Positions 54,168 through 61,939 of a stretch of 64,000 nt of DNA are shown here, piece after piece. A model generated the notes under the pieces. It did no database searches and was not told the origin of the DNA. It saw only the letters and a program-made list of their open reading frames with translations. The position numbers were made by a program, and so were the translations under genes. The stretch lies in the NCBI RefSeq assembly GCF_030123245.1, contig NZ_CP126101.1, forward strand, positions 1,300,501 through 1,364,500, in the 5' to 3' direction. The first letter of the stretch is position 1. The number at the start of each line of letters is the position of its first letter. Origin of the DNA: Lysinibacillus pakistanensis (GTDB lineage Bacteria; Bacillota; Bacilli; Bacillales_A; Planococcaceae).

Positions 54168-54946
54168 CGTATGCAAAAATTGAACGATTCGAATTTATTT
54201 TAAAACAATTAGAGACAGATGGAAAAATTATTGTTGCCAATATTGCGGAAGAGCTACAGGTGGCCCCAGAAACAATACGTAGAGATTTTGATGAGCTAGA
54301 GCAACAACATTTATTAACGCGTGTCCATGGTGGCGCCATTAAGTATACGAATGTGAGAAATGAACCGGCATTTTTGCGCAAGCTGCAAATGCAAAAAGAA
54401 GCAAAGCGCAATATCGCACGCTTAGCAGCAAGGCGTATTTGTGATGGGGATACGATTGCTGTTGATACAGGGACAACGACAGTGCATATAGCAGATTTCA
54501 TCATGGCAGTTAATGATATTACAGTCGTTACGAATTCCATTGCTGCAGCCGTACAGTTTAATTTGGCGATTGAAGAACGGCGAATGACAGGGAAAGTCAT
54601 ACTGCTAGGAGGTACCACAAATCCAAGACAATCCTCAGTTGCAGGTGCGATGACCCTAGAACTGTTAGGGAATATGAATTTTGATAAAGCGTTTTTATCC
54701 TGTGGTGGCATTAGTGAGGGCGTTATTTACGATTATGATTTGGATGAATCACTGATTTCTAAAAAAATGCTTGATCATAGTAAAATGAATTATTTATTAG
54801 CGGATGCCTCTAAATTAAATGGTAGATCCTTTTATCAAATTTGCCATATTGAGGAGTGTACAGAAATTTTTTGTGATATAGCTTGTCCGCTAGAGTGGCT
54901 TGCCTTTGAGGAAAAATGGACGGAATGCAATGGAGGGAAAAGCTAA
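54164..54946 (+). CDS. DeoR-family transcriptional regulator
   Basis: The 260-residue protein has an N-terminal DeoR HTH (IIVANIAEELQVAPETIRRDF and HGGAI) and a C-terminal sugar-phosphate-binding DeoRC domain (DGDTIAVDTGTTTVHIADFI, then VTNSI). DeoR repressors usually respond to phosphorylated sugars or polyols, so the operon probably releases such a compound. I take the ATG at 54164, overlapping the ATPase stop, rather than upstream in-frame codons. Confidence 0.9.
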   Translation: MTYAKIERFEFILKQLETDGKIIVANIAEELQVAPETIRRDFDELEQQHLLTRVHGGAIKYTNVRNEPAFLRKLQMQKEAKRNIARLAARRICDGDTIAVDTGTTTVHIADFIMAVNDITVVTNSIAAAVQFNLAIEERRMTGKVILLGGTTNPRQSSVAGAMTLELLGNMNFDKAFLSCGGISEGVIYDYDLDESLISKKMLDHSKMNYLLADASKLNGRSFYQICHIEECTEIFCDIACPLEWLAFEEKWTECNGGKS

Positions 54947-55953
54947 TGATTGATTATCATGTACATCTAGAGGAGGGGCCTTACTCATTCCGTTGGCTAG
55001 AGCGTACTTCTCAAGCAATGGCATTTTTTAAAGATGAGGATGTTGGAAAAGGATCCAAGGCATCTATAGAAAAGACAATGCAACAGCTGACTAGTCGACT
55101 GCAAAGTGGATGTTATAGTGAGCAATGGCTGGATTTATATTTACAGCAAGCTAAGAAGCTAGGTTTGCGTGAGGTAGGCATTGTAGATCATTTATATCGC
55201 TTTAAGGAGACGCGAGACTATTTCGAGCGTTATATGCAGTTAGACAATACCGAGACAATTGGAAAGATGCAGCGTTACTGGCTAGATAATGTGATGACCG
55301 AGAGTATCGATAATTTTGTGTCAGCAATTATTCGTGCAAAGGAAAAGTGGTGTCAGCATGGGATTGCTTTAAAGCTTGGCATCGAGGCAGATTACTTTGG
55401 TGGAGGTGAGGAAGAATTAGCATCATTCTTGCATAGGTATCCATGGGACTATGTAATTGGCTCCGTTCATTTTGTGGATGGCTGGGGATTTGATAATCCA
55501 CAGACTCAATATATATTTGAGAATATGGATGAGGCTGCATTACAGCAAAGCTATGAGCGATTCTTTGCAACGGTTGAGAAAATGATCCATTCCAAAATGT
55601 TCGATTTTGTAGCGCATTTGGACAATTTTAAAGTATTTGACTATCAAGTGAAAGATGTGGCTTTTCTTGATTCTTGGTATGAGCGAATTGCAAGGGCACT
55701 TGTGGCGGCACAAACAGCGACAGAAATAAATGCTGGCTTATATTATCGCTATCCCGTGAAAGAAATGTGCCCAGGTCCTCGTTTCTTAGATGCATTAATT
55801 AAGCATGGAGTTACTTTTACTGTTTCCTCAGATGCACATTTCCCGGACGATTTAGGAAAGCATACATTTGCCAACGCAGATTTACTAAAAAGTTATGGTG
55901 TTCAATCAATTGTTGGGTTTAATCAACGTCATAAACAATATATAAAATTATAA
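54946..55953 (+). CDS. PHP-domain phosphoesterase (histidinol-phosphatase-like)
   Basis: The 335-residue protein has PHP metal ligands in order: H5 and H7 (DYHVH), VDH (about 84-86), LGIEADY, GSVHFVD, VAHLDNFK, and SSDAHFPDD. This is the trinuclear-metal phosphatase fold of HisJ and YcdX. The start at 54946 overlaps the DeoR stop and follows GGAGGG. Although HisJ-like, it is not beside other his genes, so histidinol phosphate is unlikely; more probably it dephosphorylates the product made by the operon's phosphodiesterase. Confidence 0.82.
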   Translation: MIDYHVHLEEGPYSFRWLERTSQAMAFFKDEDVGKGSKASIEKTMQQLTSRLQSGCYSEQWLDLYLQQAKKLGLREVGIVDHLYRFKETRDYFERYMQLDNTETIGKMQRYWLDNVMTESIDNFVSAIIRAKEKWCQHGIALKLGIEADYFGGGEEELASFLHRYPWDYVIGSVHFVDGWGFDNPQTQYIFENMDEAALQQSYERFFATVEKMIHSKMFDFVAHLDNFKVFDYQVKDVAFLDSWYERIARALVAAQTATEINAGLYYRYPVKEMCPGPRFLDALIKHGVTFTVSSDAHFPDDLGKHTFANADLLKSYGVQSIVGFNQRHKQYIKL

Positions 55954-55959
55954 TGAAGG

Positions 55960-55991
55960 TCGCCGTTGATGAAATCATCGGTGATTTTTTA
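55960..55991 (+). terminator. Terminator of the organophosphate-type operon
   Basis: TCGCCGTTGAT and ATCATCGGTGA pair with two mismatched or G-U positions around a GAA loop, followed by TTTTTT. Confidence 0.72.
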
Positions 55992-55997
55992 TTAGGG

Positions 55998-56100
55998 GTA
56001 AGTGACGGATAGAAATAGCGAACTGGTGGATAGAATCATTTAAATGACGGATAAAAGCGACGAAGTGATGGAAAGCCCTCTCAATTGAGCGAAAGCGTAA
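55998..56100. repeat. Degenerate short tandem repeats
   Basis: About four loosely similar segments of 20-25 bases (AGTGACGGATAGAAA, GGTGGATAGAATC, TGACGGATAAAAG, GTGATGGAAAG). A hairpin CTCTCAATTGAG follows near 56078. Function unknown; possibly remains of an intergenic minisatellite. Confidence 0.45.
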
Positions 56101-56134
56101 TTAAGTCTAAACCACGACATTTAGTACGCAAACC

Positions 56135-56164
56135 TTGTAGGATATAGCAATTATTCAGTATAAT
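56135..56164 (+). promoter_or_regulatory. Candidate SigA promoter of miaB-ricA
   Basis: TTGTAG, an 18-nt spacer and a perfect TATAAT, 57 bp before the miaB start. Confidence 0.65.
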
Positions 56165-56220
56165 AATAAAATGGGAATTCAAATGCATGGAATTCGTTTG
56201 AAAGGAGTTACCTGATTACG

Positions 56221-57765
56221 ATGAATGAGGAACAACGCTTAGCTAATCAACAGATCAATCAACCAAAACATAAAGACAAGCCTGAAAAGGATTATAGTAA
56301 ATATTTTGAAACGGTCTTTACCGCCCCTTCGTTAAAGGATGCAAAAAAACGAGGAAAAGAAGAGGTAAAGTACCATAAGGACTTTAAAATTGCTCAAGAA
56401 TTTGCGGGAATGGGTGTTGATCGTACCTTTTATATTCGTACGTATGGCTGTCAAATGAATGAGCATGATACAGAGGTAATGGCTGGGATTTTTATGCAGC
56501 TTGGTTACACGCCAACGGATAAGATAGAGGAAGCCGATGTCGTGTTGTTGAATACGTGTGCAATCCGTGAAAATGCAGAAAACAAAGTATTTGGAGAGCT
56601 TGGTTTCTTGCTGAAATATAAACGTAAAAATCCAGAAATGCTAATTGGTGTTTGTGGCTGTATGTCACAGGAGGAATCCGTTGTCAATAAAATTTTAAGA
56701 AGCTATCCACATGTTGATATGGTATTTGGTACACATAATATTCACCGTTTACCGAACATTTTAAAAGAAGCCTATATGTCTAAGGAAATGGTCATTGAAG
56801 TTTGGTCTAAAGAAGGCGATGTAATTGAGAATCTGCCGAAGAAACGTCTTGGCTCCATCAAGGCATGGGTAAATATTATGTACGGCTGTGACAAGTTTTG
56901 TACATATTGTATCGTACCATATACACGTGGAAAGGAACGTAGCCGTCGTCCAGAAGAAATTATAGCTGAAGTTCGTGAACTAGCGGCAGCAGGCTATAAG
57001 GAGATTATGCTACTTGGACAAAATGTCAACGCTTACGGCAAGGATTTTGATGATATTGAATATCGATTAGGGGACTTAATGGAAGAATTACGAAAAATCG
57101 ATATTCCGCGGATTCGCTTTACAACGAGTCACCCTCGTGATTTCGATGATCATTTAATTGAAATACTTGCTAAGCGTGGCAATCTAGTGGAGCATATCCA
57201 CTTACCTGTTCAATCTGGTTCCAATGACGTCTTAAAAATTATGGCGCGTAAATATACACGTGAGCATTTCCTTGAACTAGTGGCAAGGATTAAGGCAGCT
57301 ATTCCTGAAGTGACGCTGACAACAGATATTATTGTTGGCTATCCAAATGAAACAGAGGAGCAGTTTGAGGAAACGCTTTCCTTATACCGTGAAGTTGGCT
57401 TTGAATCAGCCTTTACGTACATTTATTCTCCTCGTGAGGGTACACCTGCTGCAAAAATGGTGGATAATGTACCTGAGGAAGTAAAAAAACAGCGTCTTCA
57501 ACGATTAAATGAGGTTGTAGCGGAATATTCTCGTAAATCATTAGAGGGCTTGAAGGGTCAGATAGTAGAAGTATTGGTCGAAGGGACAAGTAAAAGACGC
57601 GAGGATGTACTAGCTGGCTATACGCGTAAAAATCGTCTTGTCAACTTTAAAGCACCAGCGCATTTAATTGGACAATTAGTAAATGTAAAAATAATTGAGG
57701 CTTCCTCGTATTCATTAAGTGGTGAATTTGTTGAAGTCGTAAAAAATGAAAAGGTGGAAATATAA
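56221..57765 (+). CDS. miaB: tRNA-2-methylthio-N6-dimethylallyladenosine synthase MiaB
   Basis: The 514-residue methylthiotransferase has an N-terminal UPF0004 domain with its three cluster Cys ([23 protein letters not shown]), a radical-SAM domain with C223-x3-C227-x2-C230 (GCDKFCTYC) and a C-terminal TRAM domain. It methylthiolates i6A37 of tRNAs in two SAM-dependent steps. The N-terminal extension of about 65 residues is typical of the Bacillus protein. It is followed by ricA with no gap. Confidence 0.97.
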   Translation: MNEEQRLANQQINQPKHKDKPEKDYSKYFETVFTAPSLKDAKKRGKEEVKYHKDFKIAQEFAGMGVDRTFYIRTYGCQMNEHDTEVMAGIFMQLGYTPTDKIEEADVVLLNTCAIRENAENKVFGELGFLLKYKRKNPEMLIGVCGCMSQEESVVNKILRSYPHVDMVFGTHNIHRLPNILKEAYMSKEMVIEVWSKEGDVIENLPKKRLGSIKAWVNIMYGCDKFCTYCIVPYTRGKERSRRPEEIIAEVRELAAAGYKEIMLLGQNVNAYGKDFDDIEYRLGDLMEELRKIDIPRIRFTTSHPRDFDDHLIEILAKRGNLVEHIHLPVQSGSNDVLKIMARKYTREHFLELVARIKAAIPEVTLTTDIIVGYPNETEEQFEETLSLYREVGFESAFTYIYSPREGTPAAKMVDNVPEEVKKQRLQRLNEVVAEYSRKSLEGLKGQIVEVLVEGTSKRREDVLAGYTRKNRLVNFKAPAHLIGQLVNVKIIEASSYSLSGEFVEVVKNEKVEI

Positions 57766-58203
57766 ATGACACAAATTTTATATACAAAAGATGATTTAAT
57801 TAAGAAATCTCATGAAATTGCACATATGATTGCCAATACGCCAGAAGTTGAATTTTTCAAAAAGGCAGAAGCACAAATAAATGAAAACCAGCATGTACGT
57901 GAGCGTATTGCAAGCTTAAAGAGCTTACAAAAGCAAGCTGTTAACTTCCAGCACTTGGGAAAAGAAAAAGCGCTGAAATTGATTGAAGATAAAATTGCAA
58001 AAATTGAAGAAGAAATTAATGCGATTCCAGTTGTTCAGCAATTTAAGGAATCTCAAGGCGATGTTAACGATTTACTACAATTAGTTTCAAACACAATCGC
58101 TAACAATGTGACAAATGAGATTATACGTTCAACAGGCGGCGACGTACTACGCGGAGAAACAGGCTCATATGTAGCTAACACAAAGCCAGGCAGCTGCTCA
58201 TAA
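57766..58203 (+). CDS. ricA: RicA (YmcA), RNase Y-specificity complex subunit
   Basis: The 145-residue helical protein (VEFFKKAEAQINENQHVRER, LLQLVSNTIANNVTNEII) belongs to the YlbF/YmcA family. RicA with RicF and RicT forms an iron-sulfur complex that directs RNase Y and influences sporulation, competence and biofilm formation. It retains a C-terminal Cys (PGSCS) near the position of a cluster ligand in B. subtilis. It is immediately downstream of miaB, as in B. subtilis (tmcB-ricA). Confidence 0.93.
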   Translation: MTQILYTKDDLIKKSHEIAHMIANTPEVEFFKKAEAQINENQHVRERIASLKSLQKQAVNFQHLGKEKALKLIEDKIAKIEEEINAIPVVQQFKESQGDVNDLLQLVSNTIANNVTNEIIRSTGGDVLRGETGSYVANTKPGSCS

Positions 58204-58246
58204 ATATAATTATCCAGAAATGCACAAGCTTAATATCGGTATATCA

Positions 58247-58279
58247 TAGCTCGAATGATTTTATTCGGGCTATTTTTTA
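58247..58279 (+). terminator. Terminator of miaB-ricA
   Basis: TAGCTCGAAT and ATTCGGGCTA pair with one G-U, followed by TTTTTT. Confidence 0.85.
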
Positions 58280-58460
58280 TTTTTATTCAGCAGATTACTT
58301 CCACCTCTATAGGCGGCGAGTTGAATGCGGTTTTTTCCTATTCAGTGAACGTACAAACGCCCGCTGAATCAAGATAACGCCCCTGGCAGATGTCACGGAT
58401 TTTGAAGAGGAGTTTTCGAGCGAGCTCGAAAAAAATCTGGACGCAATTACGCTGGGGCGT
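58278..58460 (+). repeat. Dispersed multi-hairpin element, copy C
   Basis: Same three-hairpin order as copy B. The first has ATTCAGCAG...CCACCTCTATAGGCGG...TTGAATG. The second has ATTCAGTG...GCTGAAT. The third pairs CGCCCCTGGC...CGGATTTTGA with AAATCTGGACGC...GCTGGGGCG, with the loop TTTTCGAGCGAGCTCGAAAA itself palindromic. It starts inside the T run of the ricA terminator. Between the element and cotE (58461-58638) there is only AT-rich DNA and the candidate promoter below. Confidence 0.85.
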
Positions 58461-58581
58461 CATTGATGCTTTCTTTCTATGGCAATCCCGTAAATCCCCA
58501 ATCTTCAAGTCATTTAGATAAAATTCTATGAAAAGGAATGTTATGCCGAGGCATAATTGATTTCTATAAAAATATATGTTC

Positions 58582-58609
58582 ACCCAATGGGCGCTACCTG
58601 CATATGATG
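58582..58609 (+). promoter_or_regulatory. Candidate sporulation-sigma promoter of cotE
   Basis: AC (58582-58583) and CATATGATG (58601-58609), 17 nt apart, resemble SigK; CATATGAT also resembles a SigE -10. B. subtilis cotE uses both. The match is weak. Confidence 0.35.
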
Positions 58610-58638
58610 GAGTGAAAAGAGTCGAAGGAGGAATTGCG

Positions 58639-59229
58639 CTGAAACGTTTACGACATATCGTGACGAGAGCAGTAGTTGCCAAAGGGAAGAAGAAAACGGA
58701 AGAACGTGTAACATTAAGTCCATCAAATAAACCGACAAGTATTCTTGGATGCTGGGTTATTAACCATACTTGCTCCGCAAAAAAAGTCGGTAAATTTGTA
58801 GAAGTATCAGGGAAATTTGATGTTAATGTATGGTATGCCTATAGTAATCATTCGAAAACAGCAGTGTTTTCTGAAACGGTTCACTATAAAGACAAAGTGA
58901 AGCTTCATTTTAGAGATGGCGATGTAAGTGCTGGTGATGATGTTCGTGTACGTGTTATTCAAGAGCCAAATTGCATAGAGGCTATCATCTCTCCATGCGG
59001 CACGAAATTTGAAATCGTTGTTGAGCGTGAAGTAGTTGTAGAGGTTATGGGAGAAACGACAATTTGTATTAGTGTACATCCACTAGATTTTGAAGAAGAA
59101 TGGAACTTTAATGATGAGAGTTCATCCTCATCTTCCTCTAGCTCCAGTTCCAGCTCATCGTCTAGCTCGAGTGGAGAAGGAAGGTATGTTTTAGAGTCCT
59201 CATCGTTTCCTGATGAAAGACCAAGATAA
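58639..59229 (+). CDS. cotE: Spore outer coat morphogenetic protein CotE, apparent CTG start
   Basis: CotE directs assembly of the outer spore coat. The product, 196 residues from 58639, has conserved segments ITxAVVAKG-like (HIVTRAVVAKG), SILGCWVINH, KVGKFVEVSGKFDVNVWY and VRVRVIQEPNC. AAGGAGG (58625-58631) is 7 nt before CTG at 58639, and starting there aligns the N-terminus exactly with B. subtilis CotE length. No ATG, GTG or TTG lies in frame near that site; the ATG at 58576 has no ribosome-binding site. The C-terminus has 18 consecutive serines. Confidence 0.85.
   Translation: MKRLRHIVTRAVVAKGKKKTEERVTLSPSNKPTSILGCWVINHTCSAKKVGKFVEVSGKFDVNVWYAYSNHSKTAVFSETVHYKDKVKLHFRDGDVSAGDDVRVRVIQEPNCIEAIISPCGTKFEIVVEREVVVEVMGETTICISVHPLDFEEEWNFNDESSSSSSSSSSSSSSSSSSGEGRYVLESSSFPDERPR
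59119..59172 (+). repeat. Run of 18 serine codons in cotE
   Basis: Codons TCA, TCC, TCT, TCG, AGC and AGT are mixed with no simple DNA period, so the run is not microsatellite slippage but is maintained at protein level. It replaces part of the acidic tail found in B. subtilis CotE. Confidence 0.9.
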
Positions 59230-59250
59230 TATTCAAAACGATAAGTTATT

Positions 59251-59312
59251 GATACATGCGAAACGCTAACATCTTATAAAAGATGAATGAAGCGTTTCGC
59301 ATGTATCTTTTG
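59251..59312 (+). terminator. Terminator of cotE
   Basis: GATACATGCGAAACGCT and AGCGTTTCGCATGTATC are perfect 17-bp arms with an internal loop that also pairs (ATCTT/AGAT), followed by TTTTG. Confidence 0.9.
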
Positions 59313-59319
59313 TTATAAT
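59310..59319 (+). promoter_or_regulatory. Candidate extended -10 of mutSL
   Basis: TGTTATAAT (59311-59319) is a perfect extended -10, but no -35 is found and the upstream region is the cotE terminator stem. Confidence 0.4.
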
Positions 59320-59357
59320 AAAAATATCTATATGGCAAGAGCGAGGGAAATTTTATT

Positions 59358-61925
59358 ATGACTACATATACACCAATGATGCAACAATATTTGCAGGTAA
59401 AAGAAGATTACAAGGATGCCTTTTTATTTTTTAGATTAGGTGATTTTTATGAGATGTTTTTTGAGGATGCGATTAATGCCTCACAACTGTTGGAAATAAC
59501 ATTAACAAGCCGAGATGCAGGTGCAAAAGAACGTATCCCGATGTGCGGTGTTCCGCATCATTCAGCGAAAAATTATATTGAAACACTGGTGCAAAAGGGG
59601 TACAAGGTTGCTATTTGTGAGCAAACAGAAGATCCAAAGCAAGCAAAAGGTGTAGTGAAGCGAGAAGTTGTGCAGCTTATTACACCAGGAACGATAATGG
59701 AGGGTAAATCCCTAGAAGGAAAATCCAATCATTTTATTGGTGCAGCTGAGCAGCTTGATGATACGACGTTTGGTTATGCCTATTTAGATCTCTCTACTGG
59801 TGAAGCAGTCGTCTCCTCCATCGAGGGAGATGGTCGGGCACTTTTACTACAAATGCAGGCATATGGAGTGCGTGAACTGATTGTGACGGAAAGTTTACAG
59901 CTTTTATTGGCGGAGCATGCAGTCAATGCTGGAATCGTACTATCTGTTGAAACTGATGAAATGACAATGGATAAAGCTACAAACTATTTACAAGCTGTAC
60001 CAAGTGAATTACAAGTTGCATGCTTACGTTTGCTGGCTTATATCGATAAAACTCAAATGCGTTCATTATCACATATTCAAGCATTTACCTATAATGAAAT
60101 GAAAAATTACTTACGCATTGATTCTAGTTCAAAGCGTAATTTAGAGCTTATTCAATCAATACGAGGTGGCGATCAAAAAGGTACACTCTTATGGTTATTA
60201 GATGATACGGTAACAGCCATGGGTGGGCGAAAGCTTAAGCAATGGTTACATCAGCCCCTTGCCACACGTTCAGCCATAGAGGCTAGACAGGACATTGTGT
60301 CAGTCTTATTAGAAGAATATTTTGTTCGAACAGAGCTACAGGCTTCCTTAAAGCAAGTATATGATTTAGAGCGTTTAGCGGGGCGTGTTGCTTTTGGAAA
60401 TGTAGGGGGACGTGACTTAGCACAGCTTCGTGATTCGTTACGTCAGGTACCGATTATTCAGCAACAATTGCTAAGTGCCAATAAAGAAACCCTACAAAAA
60501 CTTGGCGCTGCACTGGATACATGCGCAGATGTAGAGACATTGTTAGCTCATGCGATTACAGATAACCCACCGATTACAATTAAAGAGGGTGACGTCATTC
60601 GTGACGGCTATGATGAACGCTTGGATGAGCTACGTTTTGCTTCACGAAATGGCAAGGATTGGATTGCGCAGCTAGAGCAAGAGGAGCGAGCGAAAACAGG
60701 TATTAAAAACTTAAAAATCGGCTATAACCGAATTTTTGGTTATTATATCGAAATAACAAAATCAAATATTCATCTAGCTGATTTAACACGCTATGAACGC
60801 AAGCAAACTTTAGCGAATGCAGAACGATATATTACGCAGGAGTTAAAGGAAAAAGAAGCATTAATTTTAAACGCAGAAGAAGAAAGTCTAACATTAGAGT
60901 ATAACTTGTTCGTGGAAATTCGTGATCAATTAAAGGCATTTATTCCACGGGTACAAGCACTGGCAGCAAGCATTAGTGAGATAGATGTGTTAGTCAGTTT
61001 TGCGAGTGTTTCTGAGAAATATCGCTTTACAAAGCCTGAATTCCACGGTGGTCGCTCCTTAGAAATTATAGAAGGGCGTCATCCTGTAGTAGAGAAAATG
61101 CTCAACAAGCAAATGTATGTGCCTAATGATTGTGTGCTTGAGGAAAATAATAATATGATGCTCATTACAGGTCCGAATATGTCTGGTAAAAGCACCTATA
61201 TGCGTCAAGTTGCACTGATTGTCGTTATGGCGCAAATGGGCTGCTATGTGCCTGCTGAAAGAGCGAGATTGCCTATTACAGATCAGATTTTTACACGCAT
61301 TGGGGCAGCGGATGATTTAGCAGCAGGGCAATCAACGTTTATGGTAGAGATGCTAGAATCTCAACATGCCATTATGCATGCTACGAAAAATAGTTTAATG
61401 CTGTTTGATGAAATTGGGCGAGGTACTTCCACTTATGATGGTATGAGCCTTGCGCAATCCATGATGGAGTATATCCATGATAAAATTGGAGCAAATACGC
61501 TGTTCTCTACTCATTATCATGAATTAACAGCACTTGAGAAGGAACTTACACGTCTACAAAATGTTCATGTTTCAGCTACTGAAAAAAGTGGAACAGTTGT
61601 CTTTTTACACAAGGTCAAAAAGGGGGCAGCTGATAAATCGTATGGTATTCATGTAGCACAGCTTGCTCAATTACCAGAGGAAATTTTATCGAGGGCACGT
61701 GTGCTGCTTGAAAACTTTGAGGCCGGGAAGGAAATAACTACCCCTCAGGAAATTAACGAACAGCCCGTTCAAATGACGCTATTCTCAGAGGAGGAACCAA
61801 TTTCATCTGCCGAAGCAGAGGTGCTAAAAAATTTAGAAAAAGTAAATATTCTAGGCACTTCACCCATGCAGGCAATGAATATTTTATATGAGCTACAGCA
61901 GCAGCTAGTAAATGCTAAAAAATAA
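59358..61925 (+). CDS. mutS: DNA mismatch repair protein MutS
   Basis: The 855-residue protein has the mismatch-binding N-terminus (LFFRLGDFYEMFFEDA, including the Phe-x-Glu motif), connector, core and clamp domains, and a C-terminal ATPase with Walker A GPNMSGKST (about residue 606) and LFDEIGRGTSTYDG. It recognises mismatches and recruits MutL. A MutL-like order with a 14-bp gap shows cotranscription with mutL. Confidence 0.98.
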   Translation: MTTYTPMMQQYLQVKEDYKDAFLFFRLGDFYEMFFEDAINASQLLEITLTSRDAGAKERIPMCGVPHHSAKNYIETLVQKGYKVAICEQTEDPKQAKGVVKREVVQLITPGTIMEGKSLEGKSNHFIGAAEQLDDTTFGYAYLDLSTGEAVVSSIEGDGRALLLQMQAYGVRELIVTESLQLLLAEHAVNAGIVLSVETDEMTMDKATNYLQAVPSELQVACLRLLAYIDKTQMRSLSHIQAFTYNEMKNYLRIDSSSKRNLELIQSIRGGDQKGTLLWLLDDTVTAMGGRKLKQWLHQPLATRSAIEARQDIVSVLLEEYFVRTELQASLKQVYDLERLAGRVAFGNVGGRDLAQLRDSLRQVPIIQQQLLSANKETLQKLGAALDTCADVETLLAHAITDNPPITIKEGDVIRDGYDERLDELRFASRNGKDWIAQLEQEERAKTGIKNLKIGYNRIFGYYIEITKSNIHLADLTRYERKQTLANAERYITQELKEKEALILNAEEESLTLEYNLFVEIRDQLKAFIPRVQALAASISEIDVLVSFASVSEKYRFTKPEFHGGRSLEIIEGRHPVVEKMLNKQMYVPNDCVLEENNNMMLITGPNMSGKSTYMRQVALIVVMAQMGCYVPAERARLPITDQIFTRIGAADDLAAGQSTFMVEMLESQHAIMHATKNSLMLFDEIGRGTSTYDGMSLAQSMMEYIHDKIGANTLFSTHYHELTALEKELTRLQNVHVSATEKSGTVVFLHKVKKGAADKSYGIHVAQLAQLPEEILSRARVLLENFEAGKEITTPQEINEQPVQMTLFSEEEPISSAEAEVLKNLEKVNILGTSPMQAMNILYELQQQLVNAKK

Positions 61926-61939
61926 AGGAGTGATGCGCA

